The notes beneath the pieces were generated by a model that made no database searches, was not told where the DNA came from, and was given only the letters and a program-made list of their open reading frames with translations. 32,774 nt of DNA from Bacillus sp. P14.5 (lineage in GTDB: Bacteria > Bacillota > Bacilli > Bacillales > Bacillaceae_B). Shown here one piece after another: positions 8,612-18,666 of this stretch. Where the stretch lies: positions 1-32,774 of the forward strand of contig NZ_NIJF01000029.1 of the NCBI RefSeq assembly GCF_003316765.1, read 5' to 3'. The position numbers and the translations under genes are program-made. Every line of letters starts with the position of its first letter. Position 1 is the first letter of the stretch.

Positions 8612-8809
8612 AAAAATAAGGGGAGATTTTCCCGCTAATTGCAGTGTTGAGTCTATTTTGATGGTGAATAAGGGGATTTTTTCCCTTTATCTAAAGAAAA
8701 AGCACCTATTTTCAAGTTTTTTTAGACAATTAAAGGGAATTTCTCCCTCTATTTAAGCTATTTTCACTGCTATTTAGTAAATAAAGGGAGTTTCTCCCCT
8801 TATTTACTA
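8612..8809. repeat. four-copy degenerate palindrome array
   Basis: Four related palindromes of the form (A)AATAA-GGG-TTT-CCC-TTATT occur at about 8616-8640, 8667-8691, 8728-8756 and 8776-8809, spaced roughly 50-60 bp. The last is a near-perfect 16-bp stem with a TTT loop. The spacers share a CTATTTT(C/G)A block, so this is a decayed tandem repeat of about 55 bp rather than chance hairpins. No gene is supported here; 8500-8990 otherwise shows nothing recognisable. Confidence 0.65.
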
Positions 8810-8990
8810 GACGAAGTTCTGATCCTGGCCTCCAACTGATATAGTGGCTGCTCACTGTTCCATATGGGCTGCATCGACTGGTTGAGAGATTTTTGACCCA
8901 GAGGGAGAAGTCCTTCCCCATTGGGTATGTACCCTCGGACGTGCCTTCCCGCTTAGTCCCGCAGGCCTCTGGAATTACCGAAAACAGCCT

Positions 8991-9016
8991 AAAAAAAGAA
9001 GCCCTCAAAAGGCTTC
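8991..9016 (-). terminator. terminator of ydiL-ydiK
   Basis: On the minus strand GAAGCC (9016-9011) pairs with GGGCTTC (9004-8998) across a short loop, followed by seven T. Confidence 0.85.
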
Positions 9017-9018
9017 AT

Positions 9019-9225
9019 CTATTTCTTATCATTCAAATGCTTCTTAATCTTAAAGTGCATGGCAACCATCCTGATTCCGGAGCCGAAATCCAGTGTGGCC
9101 AGAAGCACCATTAGGTAGGCGAAAAATCCCCAGCCATTGTCGTTTACATTGATAACGGCAAAGTACGTAAACAAAACTCCGAGGAGGATGTAAAGAATGC
9201 CGCTGAACAAAGGTGATCTCCTCAT
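9019..9225 (-). CDS. ydiK: small membrane protein YdiK (DUF4305)
   Basis: A 68-aa protein with two membrane helices (about residues 7-25 and 33-52) and a basic C-terminal tail (KIKKHLNDKK). Size, topology and position next to ydiL agree with YdiK of B. subtilis (DUF4305). The molecular role of the family is unknown. The start overlaps the ydiL stop by 4 nt, so the two genes form an operon and are likely translationally coupled. A membrane partner role for the YdiL protease homologue is possible but not shown. Confidence 0.85.
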   Translation of the reverse strand: MRRSPLFSGILYILLGVLFTYFAVINVNDNGWGFFAYLMVLLATLDFGSGIRMVAMHFKIKKHLNDKK

Positions 9226-9965
9226 ATAAATAATCCTCCTATAAATCCTTGTATTCTTTCCGCTTCTTCAACCATTCTTTCGATATCTTCCCTGAAAATG
9301 GACTGCATCAGAACGACGAGGGAGTTCATCGACACATGGGCAATGATCGGCACGATGATTCTTTTGGTTTTGACATAAAGGAAGGCAAACGTAAAGCCCA
9401 TTGCTGAATATAAAAGGACGTGTTCCGGCTCAAAATGCGCGAAGGCGAAGATGACCGAACTGATCAGTGCGGAAAGGATAAAAGAAAAACGCTGATATAA
9501 AGCCCCAAAAATAATCTTTCGGAACACGATCTCTTCGAGGATCGGTCCGATGACCGCAGCAACAATCATGGCTAAGGGCACAGAGTCTATAATCCTGACA
9601 ATGTTCTCCGTATTTTCCGAGCCCATCTCGATTCCAAGCAGGCGCTCGATGTTGATGGCTATAGCCTGCGCGAAGAAAGCCATGAATATACCGGCTATTG
9701 CCCAGAGGGCGGAGAAAATAACCGACATGGGAGCTTCCCTTTCCAGGCGGGTGGACGCTTCTGATTTTCGCAGAATAGCCCAGACGATCAGCAGCGTAAT
9801 CGAAAACGAAAAGACTAACCAGTAACCCGGTACCAGCGCTTCAGCCTGATTGCTTGACTGGTTGAACCAATTAACTCCTGCATAGTAAAACAACGGGATC
9901 CCGATTAAACTCGAAAGCTGCATAGTGATATAGGCGATTAGAACATATCCATACTGTTTTTTCAC
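9222..9965 (-). CDS. ydiL: CPBP family intramembrane metalloprotease YdiL
   Basis: A 247-aa polytopic membrane protein of the CPBP (CAAX/ABI) family. The conserved motifs are present: EE-x3-R (Glu144, Glu145, Arg149 in EEIVFRK), F-x3-H (FAFAH, His177) and a C-terminal His210 in IIAHVSMNS. All are predicted to line an intramembrane active site. About seven hydrophobic segments are visible. The start is a GTG (9965) with AAGGAG upstream at suitable spacing. It lies directly upstream of ydiK on the minus strand, in the same place as in B. subtilis. The substrate is unknown; relatives process peptides or prenylated proteins, or confer bacteriocin self-immunity. Confidence 0.9.
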   Translation of the reverse strand: MKKQYGYVLIAYITMQLSSLIGIPLFYYAGVNWFNQSSNQAEALVPGYWLVFSFSITLLIVWAILRKSEASTRLEREAPMSVIFSALWAIAGIFMAFFAQAIAINIERLLGIEMGSENTENIVRIIDSVPLAMIVAAVIGPILEEIVFRKIIFGALYQRFSFILSALISSVIFAFAHFEPEHVLLYSAMGFTFAFLYVKTKRIIVPIIAHVSMNSLVVLMQSIFREDIERMVEEAERIQGFIGGLFI

Positions 9966-10266
9966 TTGATGTCTCCTTATATAAAATCTGTCATTACAAT
10001 CCTTGTTAGCTTCCGCTTTTCTTTACAATTCTACTAATAAAGAGCCCTTTTCGCAAAGAAAGAGCTTCTTCTTACTTATATACGGAAAAGCCGGCAGGAT
10101 AAGAACCTGTTTTATCCTTTAGGAGGTTTTGAAAGGTAAAGGGAGTGCCTCTGAAAGACAAAGCGGGACTGCCGGAAATGCGTGTGACATAAAATAACTG
10201 TTCTTTCATAAAATAGATGGTGCTTTTTTTCGGAGAATTTGACGAAAAAAATTTTAAGCAGGACTC

Positions 10267-10332
10267 TTGCAAAATGAAAACGAATTATTTATTATAATAG
10301 TTGTGTTAGCACTCAACTATGACGAGTGCTAA
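10267..10332 (+). promoter_or_regulatory. groESL promoter with CIRCE operator
   Basis: A perfect CIRCE element: TTAGCACTC (10306-10314), nine bases, GAGTGCTAA (10324-10332), the binding site of the heat-shock repressor HrcA. A consensus -10 TATAAT is at 10293-10298. The best -35-like hexamer TTGCAA (10267-10272) is 20 bp away, longer than usual. CIRCE begins just after the expected transcription start, so HrcA binding would block initiation. hrcA itself is not in the window. Confidence 0.95.
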
Positions 10333-10374
10333 TAAAAGAAAATCTTACATAATATTATGAGGAGGTTGTTTCAC

Positions 10375-10662
10375 TTGTTAAAACCACTAGGTGATCGCGT
10401 CGTTATTGAGCTAGTAGAGTCAGAAGAAAAAACAGCAAGCGGTATCGTTCTGCCGGATTCAGCTAAGGAGAAACCACAAGAGGGTAAAGTTGTTGCTGTA
10501 GGTGCAGGCCGAGTTCTTGATAATGGTGAGCGTGCAGCTCTTGATGTGGCTGCGGGCGATAAAATCATCTTCTCTAAATATGCTGGTACAGAAGTGAAAT
10601 ACCAAGGCACAGAATACCTGATCCTTCGTGACAGCGACATTCTGGCTGTAATCGGCGAATAA
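10375..10662 (+). CDS. groES: co-chaperonin GroES
   Basis: The 95-aa lid of the GroEL folding chamber. It starts with MLKPLGDRV, contains the mobile-loop segment [18 protein letters not shown] and ends in ILAVIGE, nearly identical to Bacillus GroES. The start is a TTG at 10375 preceded by GAGGAGG (10359-10365), as in B. subtilis; the ATG at 10357 lies within the ribosome site and is not used. HrcA/CIRCE controls the operon. The 200-nt gap to groEL is unusually long because it holds an inserted repeat element. Confidence 0.97.
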   Translation: MLKPLGDRVVIELVESEEKTASGIVLPDSAKEKPQEGKVVAVGAGRVLDNGERAALDVAAGDKIIFSKYAGTEVKYQGTEYLILRDSDILAVIGE

Positions 10663-10669
10663 TCAATCT

Positions 10670-10827
10670 TTAACTGAAGCTGTATTCGTAAAAGTTGCTG
10701 CTTTTGAAAAATCCTACCCTTGTTTATCAAGGAGTGTATCTCTAAACAGAAAGATCAGCTCTTTTCTTTCTGGGGCCTTTTCAAATTGCATACTGGCAGC
10801 AAAGTTTAAGAAAAGAGCCTTAACTAA
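10670..10827. mobile_element. MITE-like element in groES-groEL spacer
   Basis: A non-coding insertion of about 142 bp (10678-10819). Its ends are inverted copies of each other: the left end reads AGCTGTATTCGTAAAAGTTG and the right end, read inward, AGGCTCTTTTCTTAAACTTT. The flanks TTAACTGA (10670-10677) and TTAACTAA (10820-10827) look like an 8-bp target duplication with one change. A second copy in the opposite orientation is at 29344-29530. The stem GCTCTTTTCTT with AAGAAAAGAGC could form a hairpin in the groESL mRNA. There is no transposase inside, so it must have moved in trans. Confidence 0.7.
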
Positions 10828-10862
10828 AAATATACCTAACCAATATAAGGAGGTCTTTTTAA

Positions 10863-12617
<1,755 letters not shown>

Positions 12618-12732
12618 ATTTCTTGCGTTACATGGAGGTATACATTTTTCGTAATTTGATCATCAGTATGACCGAGTCGGTCCATAATTTGCTTGAGTGA
12701 GACACCGGCTTCTGCTAAGAGAGACCCTAACG

Positions 12733-13160
12733 TGGGATAATATCGACTTTGATAAGGAAACCTTAACTATTAATAAGAATGCTATCTCTACAGGAAGTGG
12801 GAAGAACAAATTGAACCATTAAGAAGTGGATCCCGTACCATAACTTTGCCTTCTAACCTGGTGATTACCTTAAAGAAGTACAAAGAAAAGCAGCGGCGGG
12901 AGAAGGGTAAGCAAAATCAGCATAAATTAAGTCTGGTATTTCCCGATAAAACTGGAGGAGTCCGAAAATCCCCTACCATTAGAATAGAGTTTTACCGATT
13001 AATCAAAAAAGCAAGTGTTAGGATAATAACATTTCATGATTTAAGATGAATGCATACTATCTTGCTAGTTAATGCGAGGGCATCTCTCGACTTGATAAAG
13101 AAACGCTTGCGACATAGTAGAATTGAAACCACTCAAAATATTTTATCCTCTAAACTCTAA
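12733..13160 (+). pseudogene. second tyrosine integrase remnant
   Basis: The plus strand holds a decayed catalytic-domain fragment of another integrase. It opens with WDNIDFDKETLTINKN, a typical integrase beta-strand motif. A frameshift near 12790 is followed by GSRTITLPSNLVITLKKYKEK, then ITFHDLR (the His-x-x-Arg box), an in-frame TGA at 13047, and further homologous sequence including RLRHSRIETTQNI before TAA at 13158. The catalytic tyrosine is missing and the N-terminal half is absent. It is fused tail to tail with the opposite-strand integrase remnant at about 12733, a deletion scar. An intact 67-aa frame (12846-13049) is only a piece of it. Confidence 0.8.
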
Positions 13161-13220
13161 AACAGTAAGTCGGTGAAAATCCTTTATATCATTATTCTTA
13201 AGACATCAGATTAAAATTAA

Positions 13221-13262
13221 GAGGCTTCTCATTAGTTATTGAACTTTTGGGAAGCTTTTTTA
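13221..13262. repeat. att-like repeat B (terminator copy)
   Basis: A third, more diverged copy of the groEL terminator/att hairpin. GGCTTCTCATTAGTT and AACTTTTGGGA(A/G)GCTT match repeats A and C, with a few bases lost in the loop, followed by a T run. It separates the integrase remnants from the large NTPase gene, suggesting two successive integrations at the same site. Confidence 0.75.
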
Positions 13263-13384
13263 TTTTTCCAGATAGCTATATTTCCCTTGATATAGTAAAT
13301 AAGTAGAAAGTGTTTAGGAAAAAGCTTACACTTAATATGAACTTAGATTTATTTTAAAAGTTACAAGTTAGAGAGGTATAGAGA

Positions 13385-14503
13385 ATGGTAAGTTTATCTT
13401 TTATATTTAAACCCTTAACTGGGAAGTTAGCGGAGTTAATAAGTGCAACATTAATAGAAAAATGGAAGATTAAATGGAAACTTAAACAAATAAAGACCTT
13501 TCAAAAAGATTATGAAGATACTTTTGTGGATTCAAATACATTTCAACAGTTTTTAAATGATGAAAAAAATGGCCTTTTAATTTTTAACTATGTATTTGGG
13601 GCTACTAATAACTCCATTACAAAAGTGGCGTTTGTAGAGCAATTATCTAAGTTAGCAGTCGATGAAATAAATCATTATAGGAAATCTGTGCAACTAAAAG
13701 AAATAGACAGTCACCCTATTGTGGACCAATATCTTTATGATTTAATTACATATCTTGAAGAGTATAGAGATAAAAGTTTTAAATCGAATGAAATGAGCAT
13801 TTTAGCTAATATTCAAAATAGCATTGTGAAAAGTAATGAGAGCTTAAAAAAATACTTTGAAAGAAATTTTTTGCAAATTCAAGAAAGATCTTATTTGGAA
13901 AGGTATACCGATAAACATCTAACGAAAATATTAGATCAAAACATATTGGACTTAGGCAAAAGGTATATTTCAAAGGCAAACGTAGAAACTGATTTTAGTG
14001 CAATTTTTAATTCTTTAATATGTGATGAGCAAATATTTCAGCAATTTAGTGAGTTATTAGGTAAATTAGAAACGAGTATTATGGCATTCAACGAAATCTT
14101 TGATACTCATAGAGAAGAATTAGAGTATGTTGATATAAAGTTTATTGAAAAGGTATTGAATTATTTTAAAGAGGTTGACGGCAACAATAAAGAATTCTAC
14201 TTAAATAGTAGTTTGAATCGTCTGTCTGAAGAGATTAATTGTTTCATGGAAAATATAGATAGCGTGAGATACAAGTTATATGAAATGGATAGAAATAATA
14301 CAATTAAACATCTAATTAATCTAATCCAAGCAATTAATACGGATAAAAGGGAATTAGTTGATTATATAGATTTGGTAAAACCAGTATTAATCAATGAACC
14401 GTATTTATTGATTTATGGAGATGCTGGAATAGGAAAATCACATTTATTAGCCGATAATGCAAAAAAATTACAAGAAGAGGGCCATAGTGTTTTTTGTTTT
14501 TAG
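13385..14503 (+). CDS. STAND/NACHT-type NTPase, N-terminal part (frameshifted)
   Basis: 372 aa. Residues 1-~330 are mostly helical, with charged, coiled-coil-like stretches and no enzyme domain that I recognise. The end carries a P-loop, LLIYGDAGIGKSH (Walker A at about 345-353), then stops abruptly at HSVFCF. The matching Walker B is in the next frame, so this and the 14494-17613 frame are one gene of about 1,410 codons broken by one base. GAGAGG at 13371-13376 supports the ATG start. The gene is far richer in A and T than its neighbours and sits between att-like repeats, both signs of horizontal transfer. Large P-loop STAND NTPases in such sites are commonly anti-phage sensors (Avs/bNACHT type); that role is inferred. 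Confidence 0.75.
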   Translation: MVSLSFIFKPLTGKLAELISATLIEKWKIKWKLKQIKTFQKDYEDTFVDSNTFQQFLNDEKNGLLIFNYVFGATNNSITKVAFVEQLSKLAVDEINHYRKSVQLKEIDSHPIVDQYLYDLITYLEEYRDKSFKSNEMSILANIQNSIVKSNESLKKYFERNFLQIQERSYLERYTDKHLTKILDQNILDLGKRYISKANVETDFSAIFNSLICDEQIFQQFSELLGKLETSIMAFNEIFDTHREELEYVDIKFIEKVLNYFKEVDGNNKEFYLNSSLNRLSEEINCFMENIDSVRYKLYEMDRNNTIKHLINLIQAINTDKRELVDYIDLVKPVLINEPYLLIYGDAGIGKSHLLADNAKKLQEEGHSVFCF

Positions 14504-17500
14504 GTCAGCACCTAAACACTCGCAATCATCCCTTTGAACAATTATTTAAATTGATTGATTACAGGGGGTCTATAGAAACATTTCTTACAGAGTTAAATGA
14601 TAGAGCGAATAAAAAAAATAAGAGAACTGTGATTTTTATAGATGCTCTCAATGAAGGATCAGGTAAGTACTTTTGGAAGGATTATCTTCTGACTTTTTTA
14701 AACGCCATTAAAGAATATGAGAATATAGCTGTGGTTTTATCTGTAAGAAGTAACTATGTTAGAAGTGTATTACCTGAGAATATTTTAGAAGACTTTCCCT
14801 TGCATAAAATAGAACACAAGGGTTTTAAGGATTTAAGTTTAGAAGCACTGGAGCCGTTTTTTAATTACTATAATATAAATCCAATAGTATTTCCCTCTTT
14901 AGAAAGTGAGTGCTATAACCCTTTGTTTTTACAAATTTATTGTGAAGGAATTCAAGAGGAATATAAAGGGTATAGAGGGTGGAGTATTGTTGAAGTTTTA
15001 GAAAAATCTTTAGAAAAAGTTAATAATAGATTGTCACTTGATCAAAGATTTAAGTTTTCTAGCTCATTGAATCTGGTTGATAAAATTCTAAAGGGGATTG
15101 CTAACAAATTTGTTGAAAGTGAAAGTCAATATATTAATTTAGAACAACTATATGAAGTAGTAGAAAAGGTAGCTAGTCCCTTTACAACTGGTTATAGAGA
15201 ATTAGTGTTAGGGTTAGAAGAAGAGAATATTTTAACAATTAATTCGGTTTCTCGTGATGAAAATCTGGTATATTTCGCTTATGAAAGATTCGCGGATATA
15301 TATATATCTTTAGTTTTATTAGAAAGATATCAGCAAGATGAAAATGTATTTGAGGAGATTTTGTCATCTGATAACCCATTTTATTATGGGGTATATGAAA
15401 GCTTATCAATAGTTGTCCCAGAGAAAATAGGAATTGAATGGTTAGATTTAGTTGATAGTGAACAAATAACATTTGATATAGCAGAATCGTTTGTTCGAGG
15501 TATCTCGTGGAGGAATGTGCAAAACATAAATTATAAAACTCTTCAGTGGATTGAGTTATGTCTTAAACAAAAAGATGTAAATTTACAAAGTCTAGTTTTT
15601 GAAAATTTGTTGAAACAGTCTTATATAAAAGAATCCCCCTTAAATGCAGAATTTCTACATAGAAACCTTAAGCCTTTAGCGATGTCTACTAGGGACGGAA
15701 GTTGGTCTATATCTATAAATAATAACTCAGAAATCCCAACGAGACTTGTAGATATTATTCTAAAACAAAATTTAAGTTTTAAACAATTCAAATATGAAAA
15801 TTTTGAATTGCTATCCTTGACTATTATTTGGATGTTCACAAGTACTGATCGGAAACTAAGAGATACTTCAACTACAGCTCTAGTCAAAATATACATGAAT
15901 GAGCCGTCAATTATTGTAAAGAATCTTAATAGGTTTATCGATGTTAATGACCCATATGTATTTGAAAGGTTGCTTGCCAGTACATATGGAGCAATACTAA
16001 GGTCGAAAGTAGTACCGCAATTAGAGAAAATAATAGAGATTATTTATGCAAAGATATTTGATCAAGATGAAGTTTATCCGAATGTTCTAATTAGAGATTA
16101 TGCTAGAGGTATAATTTTATTCGCTGCCAATCAAGGAATTATCAAACTTAAAGAATATAAAAAGATTAATCCCCCATATTCGTCTAATTGGTATTCAAAA
16201 ACATTTACATTGGAAGAAGTAGATGAAAAGTTAAAAGAAATGCAGCAAGTATCAAGAGAAGAGTTTTGTGGCTTCAATGCAATAATTAGATCTATGACAA
16301 CTGAATATGGTAGAGGAACTGGTTGGTATGGGGATTTTGGAAGGTATGTTTTTGGGAGTGCATTATCAGATTGGGGAAATCAATTTAATGACCAAGACTT
16401 AAGCAATATTGCTACAATGAGGATTATTGACTATGGATATAATGAAGAAGAGCATGGGAATTATGATCGAAGTTTAGGTTATCATAACAGGCATGAAAAT
16501 CTAATTGAACGTATTGGTAAAAAGTATCAATGGATTGCACTATATGAATTATTGGCTAAATTAACTGATAATTACCCGGTATACAAAGAACAAAAGTTAT
16601 ATACTCCTGAATATCAAGAATATAAGGAGTGGGAAAATAGAAAAATATATTCCTACCTCAGCATTGATGCAAAAGAAGATACAGAACTGGCATTTGATGA
16701 ACATAAAGAAACATTAACAGAAGAAGAACATATTATAGGGGTCGAGAAAGATTACTACAAAAAATATAATGGGCCATGGGATCCATTTCTTAGAAACATT
16801 GACCCTAGTTTATTGGAGTACTCAACAAATGATAACAGTCAACAAAAGTTAATTAAGTCATTTCTGCCAAAAAAACCAAATAAAGTGTGGGCGCAAAGTG
16901 AAGAGGAGTATGAAAATCTTGATGCCTTCGTATTCATAGAATATGAAGGCAATAAATATATATCTTTAGCACAAATGTTTCTCCAAAAAAGAGAAAATGG
17001 GAAGAATTTTGTAGACAAAGATGAATTTTTCATAAAGTCAAAAGCAGTTTTTATACCGGATAATGATAAAGAAAGATATATCGCTTTAAAATCACAAAAA
17101 AAAGGAGATTTAAGTGTTTCGTGGTCGAACGCATATAGTGTGTTTGCATTTGAACACTATTGGCATCCATCCTTTTCGGATATGTTCTATAATAATGAAT
17201 TTGAAGGTATTAATTGTGAAGATGCAGTATGGGAATATCTATGGGAAACAAATATCAACCCTGATTCTGGAGAAAGAACTTCTTGTAGTTATCTTTTACC
17301 AAATGCAAATTTAGTTAAGTTTTTCGCGCTATATCAAAGCTCTGAAGGGGTTTGGAAAGATAGTGAAGATAAGTTAATTGCATTTGATGCTCAGTATATG
17401 GGGTATGATAGTAATTTGTTATTTAGAGCTGAATATTTAGAAAGTTATCTAAGAGAAAATAAACTCTCAGTTGTCTGGGATTGCTATATGCAGAAGATGT

Positions 17501-17613
17501 CTCAGCGGAGTAGAAAAGAAGAATGGTTCATATGTTGGAGTATTGATGAAAAAGAAATAAAACACACTATTTTAGATCAATATAAGGATTTAGAAATAAA
17601 AGATAGATTTTAA
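14494..17613 (+). CDS. STAND/NACHT-type NTPase, C-terminal part (frameshifted)
   Basis: 1,039 codons, open from a TTG at 14494 with no good ribosome site, so it is read here as the continuation of the preceding gene after a -1 shift. Residues 44-55 (RTVIFIDALNEG) are Walker B; VVLSVRSN after it fits sensor 1 of NACHT/STAND ATPases. The region after it is helical, followed by a long C-terminal half with no TPR, LRR or WD repeat pattern that I can see. A block near residue 673, RIGKKYQWIALYEL, resembles conserved segments I recall from large ATP-binding proteins of defence islands, but I cannot name the family. The reading frame is intact over 3 kb, which argues the frameshift is recent, regulated or a sequencing error. 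Confidence 0.75.
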   Translation: MFLGQHLNTRNHPFEQLFKLIDYRGSIETFLTELNDRANKKNKRTVIFIDALNEGSGKYFWKDYLLTFLNAIKEYENIAVVLSVRSNYVRSVLPENILEDFPLHKIEHKGFKDLSLEALEPFFNYYNINPIVFPSLESECYNPLFLQIYCEGIQEEYKGYRGWSIVEVLEKSLEKVNNRLSLDQRFKFSSSLNLVDKILKGIANKFVESESQYINLEQLYEVVEKVASPFTTGYRELVLGLEEENILTINSVSRDENLVYFAYERFADIYISLVLLERYQQDENVFEEILSSDNPFYYGVYESLSIVVPEKIGIEWLDLVDSEQITFDIAESFVRGISWRNVQNINYKTLQWIELCLKQKDVNLQSLVFENLLKQSYIKESPLNAEFLHRNLKPLAMSTRDGSWSISINNNSEIPTRLVDIILKQNLSFKQFKYENFELLSLTIIWMFTSTDRKLRDTSTTALVKIYMNEPSIIVKNLNRFIDVNDPYVFERLLASTYGAILRSKVVPQLEKIIEIIYAKIFDQDEVYPNVLIRDYARGIILFAANQGIIKLKEYKKINPPYSSNWYSKTFTLEEVDEKLKEMQQVSREEFCGFNAIIRSMTTEYGRGTGWYGDFGRYVFGSALSDWGNQFNDQDLSNIATMRIIDYGYNEEEHGNYDRSLGYHNRHENLIERIGKKYQWIALYELLAKLTDNYPVYKEQKLYTPEYQEYKEWENRKIYSYLSIDAKEDTELAFDEHKETLTEEEHIIGVEKDYYKKYNGPWDPFLRNIDPSLLEYSTNDNSQQKLIKSFLPKKPNKVWAQSEEEYENLDAFVFIEYEGNKYISLAQMFLQKRENGKNFVDKDEFFIKSKAVFIPDNDKERYIALKSQKKGDLSVSWSNAYSVFAFEHYWHPSFSDMFYNNEFEGINCEDAVWEYLWETNINPDSGERTSCSYLLPNANLVKFFALYQSSEGVWKDSEDKLIAFDAQYMGYDSNLLFRAEYLESYLRENKLSVVWDCYMQKMSQRSRKEEWFICWSIDEKEIKHTILDQYKDLEIKDRF

Positions 17614-17622
17614 CTAGTAAAT

Positions 17623-17645
17623 GAAATGCTAACATTTTGCTAACG
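17623..17645. repeat. att-like repeat D (core motif copy)
   Basis: Nine bases after the NTPase stop, 23 bases are identical to 12539-12561 of repeat A, including TGCTAACATTTTGCTAAC. The hairpin part is not present here. This may be the right end of the inner element that brought the NTPase. The rest of 17646-17763 shows nothing recognisable. Confidence 0.7.
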
Positions 17646-17763
17646 CAATCCAATGAAAAACGGTTAAAACTTGTAAAAGATATTACAGTAAGTAATTAAC
17701 AAAACTCTGATTTTCGGCACTATACGTACACCAGGTAAAAAATATTACACACCCTCACCTTAG

Positions 17764-17909
17764 GGGAGGTATGATGTAATTTGCCTCCTCAACCCTTGAT
17801 ATAAAAGGATTTGTTGGTAAGTTGAGAGTGGTTTGCTAACATTTTGCTAACAAAATAATAAAAGAAGCTTCTCATTAGTTGATTCAACTGTTGGGAGGCT
17901 TCTTTTTTG
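17764..17909. repeat. att-like repeat C (right junction)
   Basis: A direct repeat of 12487-12617: GG-GGT-ATGATGTAAT imitates the end of groEL, then CCCTTGAT, GTTGGT, TGCTAACATTTTGCTAAC (17834-17851) and the 39-nt terminator hairpin (17864-17902), with one substitution in the hairpin relative to copy A. It marks the right end of the integrated segment. Confidence 0.85.
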
Positions 17910-18360
17910 TTTATTAGCATTCCCTTGGCTTCTGACATGAATGCGATATCATCACACATACACAGTAATCTGGAAGGAAGAATATCATTCCTGTTTCGAC
18001 TTAGGGGGAGTCAGCTGTTGAAAGGCAAGTTGAGGAGAGGGTACAGTAGGGGAGTATTCTTGCCACCTTCTGAATCAGACCAGTCATTTGATAACTCATT
18101 TGGTACTCATTGCTTCTCTTTGCAGCTGAAACTGCAGAGAATTTTTTATTTCATAATAATGCAACTTCTTCAATAAAAAGGAATATTTTTCATTAAGAAG
18201 GGGTATGAGATAGGCAGTATGTCAGAACACCGACGGAAGTCCTGTTCATTTCCGTCTAAATGAAGGTAATTACTACCATTTTACTATATAAATGAAGTGT
18301 TTATTTTAAGATAATTAAAAGGGATAACCTGGAATCTTACTTAAACATAAGGAGGAAGAC
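17910..18360 (+). other. leader region of LXG operon
   Basis: 450 bp without a supported gene between the right att copy and the LXG operon. A small hairpin GACGGAA/TTCCGTC occurs near 18232-18256 and a TGCAG/CTGCA hairpin near 18121-18136. AT-rich sequence with TATATAAA at 18285-18292 may hold the promoter, but no convincing -35 was found. Confidence 0.4.
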
Positions 18361-18636
18361 ATGGCTGCCGAAATTAAAGTGAATTATGCGGAAGTTGAAA
18401 GTGGAATCAGTAAAATTAAATCTTCTCTTCATAATATGCCTGCGGAAGCGGGACCATCCATAGCTGGAAACGTTCTAGACTCAGTGGACCGCCTTAACCT
18501 GCTGAATCTCAAGCTGGAGCAAGTTCTGGCATCCTACCAAAACCTGTTGAATCAGAATTTGGATACCACAAGCAGGTCCGTTGCCTTCATGCAGGATTCC
18601 GACCAGCGTGTGGCAAGAGGTATTCAGACCAAGTAG
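18361..18636 (+). CDS. LXG partner protein, YwqI-like (DUF5344)
   Basis: A 91-aa, mostly alpha-helical protein resembling the small WXG100-like partners encoded just before LXG toxins (DUF5344, YwqI of B. subtilis). Family knowledge: such helical partners bind the LXG domain and help target the effector to the type VII (Yuk/Ess) secretion system. There are no cysteines and no signal peptide. AAGGAGG lies directly upstream of the ATG at good spacing. The LXG gene starts 30 nt downstream. The second usual partner (DUF5082, YwqH-like) is not found before it, so this operon carries one partner only. Confidence 0.8.
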   Translation: MAAEIKVNYAEVESGISKIKSSLHNMPAEAGPSIAGNVLDSVDRLNLLNLKLEQVLASYQNLLNQNLDTTSRSVAFMQDSDQRVARGIQTK

Positions 18637-18666
18637 CTTACTTGCAAAATTAACAGAAGGTGAGAG

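Noticed and set aside
8612..8809. CRISPR-like repeats
   Set aside because: The units are palindromic, diverged, irregularly spaced and without unique spacers or cas genes.
8730..9008. 92-aa frame on the minus strand with internal repeats
   Set aside because: Its repeats come from the DNA palindromes, it lacks a ribosome site and protein-like pattern, and it overlaps a terminator.
10040..10080. Third MITE-like end upstream of groES (GCCCTTTTCGCAAAG)
   Set aside because: Only about ten bases match and no partner end or target duplication was found.
10072..10272. 66-aa frame on the minus strand before groES
   Set aside because: No ribosome site, no recognisable pattern, and it runs into the groES promoter region.
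14490..14503. Programmed -1 frameshift as the preferred explanation
   Set aside because: The heptamer T-TTT-TAG is not a standard X-XXY-YYZ slippery site and no downstream pseudoknot is evident; kept only as one option.
17907..18176. 89-aa frame after the right att copy
   Set aside because: It starts in the terminator T run and has no ribosome site or familiar motif.
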